Shown piece after piece: positions 1 through 7,035 of a stretch of DNA of 35,815 bases. Made by a program: the position numbers and the translations under genes. The notes below the pieces were generated by a model, which saw only the letters and a program-made list of their open reading frames with translations, had not been told where the DNA came from and ran no database searches. Within the stretch, counting starts at the first letter, position 1. Each line of letters begins with the position of its first letter. This DNA comes from Chloroflexota bacterium (GTDB lineage Bacteria > Chloroflexota > Limnocylindria > P2-11E > CF-107). The DNA is taken from the NCBI GenBank assembly GCA_005881435.1, contig VBHP01000089.1, forward strand, positions 33,157 to 68,971, in the 5' to 3' direction.

Positions 1-1
1 C

Positions 2-511
2 GTCCCCGGCGACGCGGTCATCGTGCTGCCCAACGACAAGGACATCACCCCCGCCGCCGAGCGCGCCGCGCACGAAGCGAAGAAGCCGGCGCGGGTCATT
101 CCGACGCGATCGGTACCTCAGGGGGTCGCCGCGCTCGTCGCGTTCGACGCACAGGGAGAGCTCGATGCCGTGGCGAACGCCATGGCCGAGGCCGCTCGCC
201 GGGCGCGGACGCTCGAGGTCACGCGCGCCGGGCGGACGACGACAGTCGACGGCGTGAAGGTGCGTGAGGGCGATTACATGGCGCTGCTCGACGGGAAGTG
301 CGTGGGCGCGGCGCCGACCAGCGAGGAAGCCCTGCGCCTCGGCGCGAAGGCGGTCGGACGAGCGGAGCTCTGCACGGTGTATCTGGGCGCCGGCGTCGAT
401 GGCGATCATCGCCAGTCCGCGAGCGCGGTCTTGCAAGCCGCGTGTGGCTGCCAGGTCGAGGTCGTCGAAGGGGGACAACCGCACTACCCGTACATAGTCT
501 CTGCTGAGTGA
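2..511 (+). CDS. fakA: Fatty acid kinase subunit A (FakA/YloV, DAK2 fusion), C-terminal part
   Basis: The reading frame is open from base 2, so the gene begins outside the window and only about 169 C-terminal residues are present. They match the C-terminal half of the YloV/FakA family: an Asn-rich nucleotide-handling stretch (VLPNDKDITPAAERAA), then the motif IPTRSVPQGVAALVAF, then a small domain ending in Tyr-Pro-Tyr. In the family, FakA is the ATP-binding (DhaL-like) subunit that phosphorylates fatty acids presented by FakB, feeding PlsX/PlsY phospholipid synthesis. The DAK2 nucleotide-binding domain itself lies upstream and is not seen. Its stop overlaps the probable original start of recG by four bases (GTGA), the usual yloV-recG pairing in Terrabacteria. 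The family call is firm; biochemical activity is inferred from homology. Confidence 0.88.
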   Translation, partial: VPGDAVIVLPNDKDITPAAERAAHEAKKPARVIPTRSVPQGVAALVAFDAQGELDAVANAMAEAARRARTLEVTRAGRTTTVDGVKVREGDYMALLDGKCVGAAPTSEEALRLGAKAVGRAELCTVYLGAGVDGDHRQSASAVLQAACGCQVEVVEGGQPHYPYIVSAE

Positions 512-604
512 CGACGAGGATCGCCGCACCGGATCTGCTGGACCAGCCTATCTCCCGTTTGCACGGCATGCGCAAGGACGCCGTCGGCGGGCTCGAACAA
601 GGGC
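508..604 (+). pseudogene. recG: Out-of-frame N-terminal segment of recG
   Basis: A GTG at 508 overlaps the fakA stop as GTGA, the same coupling seen at other junctions here. It opens a frame reading LLDQPISRLHG followed by GLEQ, which resembles the start of RecG (PV-x2-L-x-GVGPK...L-x-x-LG). The homology then continues in the next frame from the GTG at 605 (VQTIRDLVWYLPR). Restoring two bases after the CAA codon near 599 would give LEQ-LG-VQTIRDL, the expected spacing and the conserved Leu-Gly. This indicates a 2-base deletion (or a 1-base insertion) in the genome or the assembly. The frame itself runs on to 1164 without RecG similarity. Confidence 0.6.
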
Positions 605-2599
605 GTGCAGACGATCCGCGATCTGGTGTGGTACCTGCCGCGGGCGTACCACGACTTCTCCGAGATCCGCCCGATCGACCAGCTCATGCCGAATCAAGAG
701 CAGACCGCCGAGGGCGTGCTGACCAACGTGCGACACATCCGCGCCTTCGCGGGCAAGCCGCGCACCGAAGCGGAGCTCGTCGACCGCACCGGACGCGTGC
801 GGTTGGTGTGGTTCGGTCGCGAGCGCACCGAGCTCTCGAACGGGTTGCGCGTCCGCGTCGCCGGCAAGGTCGAGATCTTTCGTGGCATGCGCCAATTCAT
901 CCGGCCGCAGCTCGAGCGCGTCGGCCAGGAGGCCGTCCACACCGGTCGCATCAGTCCGATCTACAAGCTCACCGAAGGTCTGACCGAGGGGTGGATGCGG
1001 CGCTGGCTGCATACCGCCGTGCTCGGCGAGAAGGAGAGCGGCGCTTGGCGCGTGCGGCCAGCGCTCGACGCCATGACCGATCCGCTCCCCGAGACAGTGC
1101 GACTGCGCTACGGCTTGTCGCAAATCATCGAGGCGCTGCGCGAGGTGCACTTCCCGAGCGATGAGGACGCGCTCGCCGCGGCGAGACGGCGGCTGGCCTT
1201 CGATGAGCTGCTGACACTGCAGCTCGGCATGCTGCTGCGTCGCCGGCGCTGGACGGTGGCGGCGAGCGCGCCGGCGCTCTCGGCCGAGGACCGCCGCGTC
1301 GCGGCGTGGATCGCCGAGACCGGTCTCGCGCCGACCGCGGCACAAGAACGCGTGCTGGCCGAGATCCGTTCGGACATCGCCAAGACGGCGCCAATGTCGC
1401 GCCTGCTGATGGGAGATGTGGGATCGGGCAAGACGCTCGTGGCCGCGATCGCGATGCGCATCGCCGTCGACAGCGGTTATCAGGCGGTGCTGATGGCGCC
1501 GACGGAGCTCCTCGCCGAGCAGCACGTGAAGACGCTCGAGCGCTACTTCGGCGCGGGCGGACCACGCACGCTGCTGCTGTCGGGATCGCTGCGCGCCAAG
1601 GAGGTGCGCGAGGCTCGCGAGCGCATCGCCGGCGGCCTTGTCGATGTCGTCGTCGGCACCCACGCGGTGCTCGAGTCCGACGTCGCGTTCGCCAGGCTCG
1701 GCCTCGCCGTCGTGGACGAGCAGCATCGCTTCGGCGTCCGCCAGCGGTCTCTGCTCCGCGAAAAGGGTCGCGATCCACATGTGCTGCTGACGACGGCCAC
1801 TCCCATCCCGCGCACGCTCGCGCAGACGATCTACCGCGACCTTGACGCGTCGTACATCGATCAAATGCCACCGGGCCGGCAGGCCGTGCGCACTGAGGTG
1901 CGCACAAGCGACGCTCTGGATCGAGTCTGGCCGTGGCTCCTGCAACGTCTGGGCGAGGGCGAGCAGGCCTTCATCGTCTGCCCGCGCATCGAGGACTCCG
2001 AGGAGGAAGAAGTCGCGTCGGCGGAGCGCACGTTCGAGGACCTGTCCTCGGGCGCGCTGCGCGACGTTCCTCTTGCCCTTCTTCACGGACGGCTACCCGC
2101 GGATCGCCGCGAGGACGTGATGCGCCGGTTCGCCGCGGGCGAGATCAAGGCGCTCGTCGCGACGACGGTGGTGGAGGTCGGCATCGACGTGCCGAACGCG
2201 ACCGTGATGCTGGTCCTTGGCGCCGAGCGCTTCGGGCTGGCGCAGCTGCACCAGCTGCGCGGTCGTGTCGGCCGCGGCGAGAAGAAGAGCTTCTGCATCG
2301 TCATCAGCGACAAGGAGGGCAGCGCGCGCCTGGAGGCGCTGGCGCGCGAGCACGACGGCTTCAAGCTCGCCCAGGAGGATCTCCGTATCCGCGGTGCGGG
2401 AGAGTTCCTCGGCGCGCGGCAGTCGGGGCTGGACGAGCTGCGGATGGTCGACCTGGCGGACGTCGATCCGACGCTGTTGCGAGAGACATCCGCCGCCGCC
2501 GAGGCGATCCTCGACGCCGATCCGGAGCTGATGGATCGCGAGCACGGCGACATCGCCGCGTCCGTGGAGCGCATGTGGCGCCGGTACGCGCTGGCGTGA
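605..2599 (+). CDS. recG: ATP-dependent DNA helicase RecG
   Basis: RecG remodels stalled replication forks and branch-migrates Holliday junctions. The 664 residues from GTG 605 contain the wedge/OB domain (about 40-150), then helicase motifs: Walker A MGDVGSGKT near 269-277, motif II DEQH near 372, motif III TTATPIPRT near 395, and C-terminal helicase motifs (VGIDVPNATVML, QLRGRVGRG). The C-terminal RecG wedge-interacting region (LRIRGAGEFLGARQSG) is intact. GTG 605 is simply the first in-frame start; there is no in-frame ATG/GTG/TTG between 512 and 604. About 32 N-terminal residues of the usual protein are encoded just upstream in another frame. The stop overlaps rsmD by four bases. The helicase core looks functional; whether the protein is made full length depends on the frameshift. 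Confidence 0.93.
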   Translation: MQTIRDLVWYLPRAYHDFSEIRPIDQLMPNQEQTAEGVLTNVRHIRAFAGKPRTEAELVDRTGRVRLVWFGRERTELSNGLRVRVAGKVEIFRGMRQFIRPQLERVGQEAVHTGRISPIYKLTEGLTEGWMRRWLHTAVLGEKESGAWRVRPALDAMTDPLPETVRLRYGLSQIIEALREVHFPSDEDALAAARRRLAFDELLTLQLGMLLRRRRWTVAASAPALSAEDRRVAAWIAETGLAPTAAQERVLAEIRSDIAKTAPMSRLLMGDVGSGKTLVAAIAMRIAVDSGYQAVLMAPTELLAEQHVKTLERYFGAGGPRTLLLSGSLRAKEVREARERIAGGLVDVVVGTHAVLESDVAFARLGLAVVDEQHRFGVRQRSLLREKGRDPHVLLTTATPIPRTLAQTIYRDLDASYIDQMPPGRQAVRTEVRTSDALDRVWPWLLQRLGEGEQAFIVCPRIEDSEEEEVASAERTFEDLSSGALRDVPLALLHGRLPADRREDVMRRFAAGEIKALVATTVVEVGIDVPNATVMLVLGAERFGLAQLHQLRGRVGRGEKKSFCIVISDKEGSARLEALAREHDGFKLAQEDLRIRGAGEFLGARQSGLDELRMVDLADVDPTLLRETSAAAEAILDADPELMDREHGDIAASVERMWRRYALA

Positions 2600-3126
2600 G
2601 GGTCATCGCCGGAGACGCGAAGGGCCGCCGACTGATCGCGCCGAAGACCACCTCGACGCGCCCGGCGACGGACCGGTTGCGCGAATCGATCTTTGGCACG
2701 CTCGGCGCGCGCAGCGAGGGCGCGGCGGTGCTCGACCTGTTCGCCGGCTCGGGCGCCCTGGGTATCGAGGCGCTGTCGCGGGGCGCGGCTCATGCGACCT
2801 TCGTCGATCGCGACCCTACTGCGGTCGAGGCGATCCGCCGCAACGTCGCCGCCACCGGGTTCGCCGATCGCGCACGGGTGGTGCGTGGCGATACCCTGGC
2901 ATACCTGCGTGCGGACGAGGAGCTGTACGACGTCGTGTTCTGCGATCCGCCGTACGCCGACATGGAGCTGCTAGCGCTGCTGCTCGCCGGACCTGAGCTG
3001 CGGCGCGTCACGCGTGGGGTGCTGGTACTGCGGGCGTTGCGCAAGCATGCGCCGGCGGTCCCCGAGCAATGGGTCGTCGAGCGCGATCGCGACGTCGGCG
3101 AGGACGTGGTGCGTTATCTTCGTTGA
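2596..3126 (+). CDS. rsmD: 16S rRNA (guanine-N2)-methyltransferase RsmD
   Basis: RsmD methylates G966 of 16S rRNA on N2 using S-adenosylmethionine, in the assembled 30S particle. The 176-residue protein starts at GTG 2596, overlapping the recG stop as GTGA, and reads RVIAGDAKGRRL at its N terminus as the family does. The SAM-binding motif DLFAGSGALGIEALSRGA lies at residues 47-64 and the catalytic DPPY at 117-120. TRPATDRLRESIF (21-33) is the conserved substrate-side segment. Length is typical. In many relatives coaD follows; here a promoter and a coiled-coil gene follow instead. The stop TGA sits inside the -35 element of that promoter. Confidence 0.93.
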   Translation: MRVIAGDAKGRRLIAPKTTSTRPATDRLRESIFGTLGARSEGAAVLDLFAGSGALGIEALSRGAAHATFVDRDPTAVEAIRRNVAATGFADRARVVRGDTLAYLRADEELYDVVFCDPPYADMELLALLLAGPELRRVTRGVLVLRALRKHAPAVPEQWVVERDRDVGEDVVRYLR

Positions 3127-3152
3127 GTTGTCGGCGTACATCGCCGTACACT
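3123..3152 (+). promoter_or_regulatory. Promoter of the DivIVA-like/yceD/rpmF/plsX cluster, probably leaderless
   Basis: TTGAGT at 3123-3128 and TACACT at 3147-3152 are separated by 18 bases, a plausible housekeeping sigma promoter. The ATG of the next gene is only 10 bases past the -10 hexamer, so transcription should begin at or next to the start codon. No Shine-Dalgarno sequence is seen before that ATG, which fits a leaderless message. Confidence 0.6.
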
Positions 3153-3162
3153 GAACGTCCGA

Positions 3163-3702
3163 ATGGACATCCAATTTCTGCTCGAACGACTCGAGGCGCT
3201 CGTGGTCAATGGCCGTAAGGTCCCGATGACCAGCCAGGTCGTCCTGGAGCAGGGAGCGGCTCTGGATCTCATCGACCAGATGCGCGCCGCCATCCCGGAG
3301 GAGGTCCGGCAGGCGCGGCGCGTGCACCAGGAAGGCGATCGGCTCATCCAGCGCGCGCGAGATGAGGCCGAGCACATCATCGCCGCGGCCCAGGAGCAGG
3401 GCGCGCGGCTGCTCCAGGACCACGAATTGATGCGGCGCGCCGAGGCCGAGTCGGCCCAGCTGGTCGAGCGGGCCGAAACGCAGGCCGAAGAGACGATGAG
3501 CGGTGCCGACAAATACGCCGCCGACGTGCTGCGTCGGTTGGAGAGCGACCTCGAGACGACGATGTCGACGGTGCGCACCTACCTCGGGATCCTGGAAGAG
3601 CGTGTCGGCGGAAGAGTCGTCGCGGGCGACCGCGAGGTGAAGGTTGAAGATCAGCGTCGCGCCCCTCATGAAGCAGCCCTACGGGGTGAGCGAAACCTAT
3701 GA
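3163..3702 (+). CDS. DivIVA-like / V-type coiled-coil protein
   Basis: This 179-residue protein is mostly one long predicted coiled coil (about residues 40-150), rich in Glu, Gln, Arg and Ala, with a short N-terminal segment (MDIQFLLERLEALV) and a basic tail. Repeats such as ARDEAEHIIAAAQEQGARLL resemble DivIVA/SepF-region and ATP-synthase-b-like proteins found beside yceD-rpmF in several Terrabacteria. DivIVA-family proteins form polymers at curved membranes and guide cell division or growth, but I see no diagnostic N-terminal lipid-binding motif, so the role is inference. It has no membrane segment or signal peptide. It overlaps yceD by 59 bases if the TTG start of yceD is right. ATG 3163 is chosen because the promoter TACACT lies 10 bases upstream. 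Confidence 0.7.
   Translation: MDIQFLLERLEALVVNGRKVPMTSQVVLEQGAALDLIDQMRAAIPEEVRQARRVHQEGDRLIQRARDEAEHIIAAAQEQGARLLQDHELMRRAEAESAQLVERAETQAEETMSGADKYAADVLRRLESDLETTMSTVRTYLGILEERVGGRVVAGDREVKVEDQRRAPHEAALRGERNL
3634..3646 (+). promoter_or_regulatory. Ribosome binding site and TTG start of yceD
   Basis: GAGGTGA at 3634-3640 lies within the end of the coiled-coil gene, 3 bases (AGG) before TTG 3644; the longer purine run GAGGTGAAGG reaches up to the start codon. The encoded start MKISVAPLMKQPYG matches the DUF177 family N terminus, which decides for TTG 3644 over the in-frame ATG at 3668. Confidence 0.6.
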
Positions 3703-4189
3703 TCTCGGCGAGTCGCCGATCACGCCACGCAGCGAGCATGCCGCGCTTCTAGAGATAGGCGTGCGCGCCGTCGAGGGCGACGCGCTGTTCACGCATACGA
3801 ACCCCGGTATTCTGGTGCAAGGCACCGTCCGCGCCGACGTCGAGCTCGAATGCGGACGCTGCCTGGATCGTTTCATCGCCAGGGTCCCGGCGCGCCTCGA
3901 AGAGCAGTACTACGCCAGCATCGACGTCGTCTCGGGAGCGGTCCTCGCGGAGCCACCGCGTGACGCGCGTGTCATCGGTCACGATTTCCTGCTCGATGTG
4001 ACGCCTCTGGTCCGCGAGCATGTCCTGCTGGAGCTGCCGCTGAAGCCGCTCTGCCGGGAGAACTGCGCGGGGATCTGCCCCACCTGCGGCGTGGACCAGA
4101 ACGAGCGAGCGCATCGGCACGACGAGGTCGAAGACGAGCGCTGGTCGCAGCTCCGTACGCTGCTCGCGGACTTTGACAAGAAAAAATAG
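3644..4189 (+). CDS. yceD: YceD/DUF177 family protein (23S rRNA accumulation protein)
   Basis: The 181-residue protein has the DUF177 layout: N-terminal MKISVAPLMK, a first Cys pair C70-x2-C73 (ECGRC), and a C-terminal cluster C137, C141, C145, C148 in CRENCAGICPTCG, followed by an acidic tail. The family sits next to rpmF in a very wide range of bacteria and is required for normal 23S rRNA levels in E. coli and plants; the Cys pairs probably bind metal. Start is TTG 3644, with a ribosome site inside the preceding gene, so translation is probably coupled. rpmF follows after 14 bases. The exact biochemical role is not established in the family. Confidence 0.88.
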   Translation: MKISVAPLMKQPYGVSETYDLGESPITPRSEHAALLEIGVRAVEGDALFTHTNPGILVQGTVRADVELECGRCLDRFIARVPARLEEQYYASIDVVSGAVLAEPPRDARVIGHDFLLDVTPLVREHVLLELPLKPLCRENCAGICPTCGVDQNERAHRHDEVEDERWSQLRTLLADFDKKK

Positions 4190-4203
4190 GAGAGGGAGCT
4201 CAC

Positions 4204-4404
4204 GTGGCAGGACAGCCGAAGAAGCGCATCTCACGGGCCCGTCAAGGCGAGCGACGCAGCCACCTCGCGCTAAAAGCGCCGAACCTCGTGGCCTGCCCGC
4301 AGTGCCGGACGATGAAGCGGCCGCACGTGGTCTGCCCGAACTGCGGCACGTATCGCGGCCGTCAGGTCGTGGCGATCAAGCAGAAGAAGCCCGCCGCGAC
4401 CTAA
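4204..4404 (+). CDS. rpmF: 50S ribosomal protein L32 (zinc-binding form)
   Basis: A 66-residue basic protein with the L32 signature: MAGQPKKRISRARQGERRSH, then a Cys4 zinc ribbon at C31, C34, C44 and C47 (CPQC...CPNC), then GTYRGRQVV. It is a structural protein of the large ribosomal subunit. The zinc-type (C+) form is present and no paralogue is in the window. Start GTG 4204 follows an AGGAGAGGG ribosome site at 4188-4196. The yceD-rpmF-plsX order is the classical ribosome-lipid gene cluster. Confidence 0.96.
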   Translation: MAGQPKKRISRARQGERRSHLALKAPNLVACPQCRTMKRPHVVCPNCGTYRGRQVVAIKQKKPAAT

Positions 4405-4407
4405 CGC

Positions 4408-5442
4408 TTGAGTGTCGCCGCCGCGCCCCGGGTGACGATCGCGCTCGACGCGATGGGCGGCGACCGGGCGCCTGACCAGAACATCGACGGCGCGCGCGAG
4501 TACGTGCGCGCCGGAGGCCGCGCGCAGCTGATCCTGGTGGGTCGCCGCGCGGAGCTCGAGCCGCGCGTTCGCGCCGCCGGCCTGGACGCCGAGATCGTGG
4601 ACGCGCCCGACGTCGTGGGCATGGGCGAGCATCCGTCGGCCGCGCTGCGCCGTCGCTCGGGGACGTCGATCGGTGTGGCCACGCAGCTGGTGAAAGAAGG
4701 ACGCGCTGCGGCGGTCGTGTCGGCCGGGAATACGGGCGCGATGATGGCTTCGGCCGTGCTGATGCTTGGTCGTATCGCCAAGATCGATCGGCCGGCGCTG
4801 TCACAGGCGATCCCGACGCAGTCCGGCCGGATGCTCTGTCTCCTGGACATGGGTGCGACGGTCGACACCGACGCCCGCAACCTCCTGCAGTTCGCGATCA
4901 TGGGCAGCCTGTTCATGGAGCGGGTCCACGGGATCGCCAACCCGAGCGTCGGCCTACTGAACCTTGGTGAGGAAGCGGGAAAGGGCAGCCGGGTGCTGCA
5001 AGAGGCCGAGGCGCTGCTGCGCAGGAGCGGTCTGAATTTCTATGGCAACGTCGAGGGCATCGACATCCCGCGCGGGACCGTGAACGTTGTCGTCTGCGAC
5101 GGGCTGCTCGGCAACGCCGTGGTGAAGGCGATGGAAGGCACGCTCGACTACATTCGCACCGTCCTGCGGCGCGACATCTTCGGCGGACCGCTCGGCAAGA
5201 TCGCTGGTCTTCTGGCGGCGCCGGGGATCCAGCGCTTCCGCCGCTCCTTCGACTACGAGATCTTCGGCGGTGCCCCACTGCTTGGAGTGAACGGCGTCGC
5301 CATCGTGACCCACGGACGCGCGCGTCCGCGGATGATCCGCTACGCCATCGAGGTCGCCGAGCGCGCCGCGGGGAGCGGTCTGGTCGAGGCCATTCGCGCC
5401 GGCCTGGAGGAGCGAGCGGAGACGCTGGCCGCGCCGCGATGA
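4408..5442 (+). CDS. plsX: Phosphate acyltransferase PlsX
   Basis: PlsX converts acyl-ACP and phosphate to acyl-phosphate, the donor for PlsY in phosphatidic acid synthesis; it is a peripheral membrane enzyme. The 344-residue protein has the family start TIALDAMGGDRAPD, the segment SAGNTGAMMASAV, the VCDGLLGNAVVKAMEG motif and the C-terminal region LLGVNGVAIVTHGRA. TTG 4408, three bases after rpmF, gives a start SVAAAPRVTIALDAMGGD; GTG 4432 would give the more usual short N terminus and cannot be excluded. The stop overlaps nusB (ATGA). With acpP downstream and fakA upstream, the window holds three parts of the acyl-phosphate pathway. Confidence 0.94.
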   Translation: MSVAAAPRVTIALDAMGGDRAPDQNIDGAREYVRAGGRAQLILVGRRAELEPRVRAAGLDAEIVDAPDVVGMGEHPSAALRRRSGTSIGVATQLVKEGRAAAVVSAGNTGAMMASAVLMLGRIAKIDRPALSQAIPTQSGRMLCLLDMGATVDTDARNLLQFAIMGSLFMERVHGIANPSVGLLNLGEEAGKGSRVLQEAEALLRRSGLNFYGNVEGIDIPRGTVNVVVCDGLLGNAVVKAMEGTLDYIRTVLRRDIFGGPLGKIAGLLAAPGIQRFRRSFDYEIFGGAPLLGVNGVAIVTHGRARPRMIRYAIEVAERAAGSGLVEAIRAGLEERAETLAAPR

Positions 5443-5864
5443 GTCGCGTCCGTTCGGGGCGCCATCCGGCGCGCCGGCTGGCGCTGCAGACGCTGTTCGA
5501 GTCAGACTTCCACGGCCCGCTGGTTGATCCGAAGTCGACCTGGGAGCGCGGCGTGCACCGCGCAGGGCTGTCGGAGACCGCGGGACAGTTCGCCTGGGAG
5601 CTGGTCGAAGGCGTGATGGCGAACAGGCTGGAGCTCGACACCGAGATCGAGCGGTTTGCGCCGGAATGGCCGGTGGCGCAGCTGGCGCCGATCGACCGCA
5701 ATATCCTGCGGATCGCCCTGTTCGAGCTACGGCACCAGCCGGACACGCCTGCCGCCGCCGTCATCGACGAGGCCGTGGAGCTGGCGAAGGATTTTGGCAG
5801 CGAGGCGAGCCCGAAATTCGTCAACGGGGTCCTCGCCAGCGCGGTCCGAGAAGGTCCGCGTTGA
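5439..5864 (+). CDS. nusB: Transcription antitermination factor NusB
   Basis: NusB binds boxA RNA with NusE (S10) and promotes rRNA antitermination. The 141 residues match the all-helical NusB fold: RHPARRLALQTLFESDF at the N terminus, then APIDRNILRIALFEL and AAAVIDEAVELAKDFGSEASPKFVNGVLA at the C terminus, the strongest family signatures. ATG 5439 overlaps the plsX stop as ATGA, implying coupled translation. Length is typical. The -35 element of the acpP promoter overlaps its stop codon. Confidence 0.95.
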   Translation: MSRVRSGRHPARRLALQTLFESDFHGPLVDPKSTWERGVHRAGLSETAGQFAWELVEGVMANRLELDTEIERFAPEWPVAQLAPIDRNILRIALFELRHQPDTPAAAVIDEAVELAKDFGSEASPKFVNGVLASAVREGPR

Positions 5865-5890
5865 CAGGACGCGCACCGTGACCGGACACT
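5861..5890 (+). promoter_or_regulatory. Promoter of acpP
   Basis: A perfect TTGACA at 5861-5866 overlaps the nusB stop. GACACT at 5885-5890, 18 bases downstream, is a weak -10 resembling the TACACT used at 3147. Transcription would start near 5897, just before a small hairpin (CCGCCA 5900-5905 with TGGCGG 5909-5914) and the strong ribosome site AGGAGGTGA at 5921. This would let acpP be expressed far above its neighbours. Confidence 0.5.
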
Positions 5891-5933
5891 ACGCCCACTC
5901 CGCCAGCGTGGCGGCGGCTTAGGAGGTGACTGC

Positions 5934-6179
5934 TTGGCCGCGACTCAGCAGGAGATCTACGAGAAGCTGAAGAAGATCATCGTCGAGCAGCTCGGCGTCG
6001 ACGAGACCGATGTCACGATGGAAGCGTCGTTCGTCGATGATCTCAACGCCGACTCGCTCGACCTCGTCGAGCTCATCATGAGCCTCGAGGAGGAGTTCGG
6101 CACCGAGATCTCCGACGAGGACGCCGAAAAGATCAAGACCGTCGGCGACGCGGTGCAGTACATTGAAGAGAAGGTGTAG
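5934..6179 (+). CDS. acpP: Acyl carrier protein
   Basis: An 81-residue acidic protein with the ACP signature [14 protein letters not shown]; Ser41 is the site of 4'-phosphopantetheine attachment. It carries growing acyl chains in type II fatty acid synthesis and supplies PlsX. Start TTG 5934 is supported by the near-perfect AGGAGGTGA Shine-Dalgarno 4 bases upstream. It has its own promoter and is followed by a strong terminator hairpin at 6244, so it is probably a separate, abundant transcript. acpP-rnc-smc is a common order. Confidence 0.97.
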   Translation: MAATQQEIYEKLKKIIVEQLGVDETDVTMEASFVDDLNADSLDLVELIMSLEEEFGTEISDEDAEKIKTVGDAVQYIEEKV

Positions 6180-6243
6180 TTCCTAACGTCGCCGCCCGCA
6201 GGGGAGAATGCGGACGGCGAGCGTCGCGAACCGGGAGTGTCGG

Positions 6244-6281
6244 GGCAGGGATCGAGAAATCGATCCCTGCCTTTGCGTTTT
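6244..6281 (+). terminator. Rho-independent terminator after acpP
   Basis: A perfect 12-bp stem (6244-6255 with 6260-6271) closed by a GAAA tetraloop is followed by TTTGCGTTTT. This is a strong intrinsic terminator. It lies inside the longest possible rnc reading frame, arguing that rnc starts downstream; it could also serve as an RNase III target in read-through message. Confidence 0.8.
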
Positions 6282-6297
6282 GAAAGGAGAACACGAG

Positions 6298-7035
6298 ACG
6301 AAGGCGAAGAGTGGATCGAAGCGCAAGCCCGCGGCGGCGGCACTGCGTGCCCGCGGATCGCCGTCCGGTCCGGAGGCGAAGGCGAAGTACCGCTTTCGCG
6401 ATCGGCGCCTGCTCGAGACCGCGCTGACCCATCGCTCGTATCTCCACGAACACAACGACGAACGCAGCGGCGACTTCGAGCGGCTCGAGTTCCTCGGCGA
6501 TGCCGTCATCGACCTCGTCGTGGCGGAGCGTCTGTACAAGAAATTCCCCGACTTGCACGAGGGCGAGCTCACGGCGATCCGCGCCTCGCTCGTGTCCGGC
6601 AACGCGCTCGCGCCGATCGGCGTGCGGCTGGCTCTGCCGAAAGCGGCGCGCCTCGGTCGCGGTGAGGAGGAATCGAGCGGCAGGGAGCGCGCCGGGCTCG
6701 CGGCCTCGCTATTCGAGTCGTTCGTTGGCGCGGTGTACCTCGACGGCGGGTACGAGAGTGCGCGCGTGCTGGTCGAGCGAGCGATGGCCCGCGAGCTCCG
6801 AGGGTTGCAGGCGGCACCGCCGAAGTCCGGGAAGACGCTGCTACAGGAGTGGGTGCAGGCGCAACATCTGCCGCTGCCGCGTTATCTCGTCGTGGAAGTT
6901 CGCGGACCCGAGCATCAGCGCGACTTCCGCGTCGCCGTCGAAGTCGACGGCCGCGTCGCTGAGGGATCGGGGATGAGCAAGCGCGAAGCCGAAGAGGCCG
7001 CGGCGTCTGCGCTGTTGGACAAGCTCACGGCATGA
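6298..7035 (+). CDS. rnc: Ribonuclease III
   Basis: RNase III cleaves double-stranded RNA in rRNA precursors and regulatory hairpins. The frame contains the catalytic signature ERLEFLGDAVIDLV, the segment LFESFVGAVYLDGG with the catalytic Glu, and a C-terminal dsRNA-binding domain (KTLLQEWVQAQH...GMSKREAEEAAASALL). The start is uncertain. The frame is open from ATG 6208, but that start includes the acpP terminator and its GGGGAG is too close to serve. An AAAGGAG ribosome site at 6283-6289 points instead to codon 6298, which is ACG, giving 245 residues (KAKSGSKRKPAA), a normal length. TTG 6280 is another option. The Asp usually three residues before the catalytic Glu (LADxFE) is Ser here. The stop overlaps smc (ATGA). 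Confidence 0.88.
   Translation, partial: TKAKSGSKRKPAAAALRARGSPSGPEAKAKYRFRDRRLLETALTHRSYLHEHNDERSGDFERLEFLGDAVIDLVVAERLYKKFPDLHEGELTAIRASLVSGNALAPIGVRLALPKAARLGRGEEESSGRERAGLAASLFESFVGAVYLDGGYESARVLVERAMARELRGLQAAPPKSGKTLLQEWVQAQHLPLPRYLVVEVRGPEHQRDFRVAVEVDGRVAEGSGMSKREAEEAAASALLDKLTA

Noticed and set aside
590-610. Programmed ribosomal frameshift in recG
   Set aside because: No slippery heptamer, stop codon or stimulating hairpin is evident; a simple indel explains the data better.
548-2086. 512-codon minus-strand frame opposite recG
   Set aside because: Antisense of clear helicase motifs; no domain of its own.
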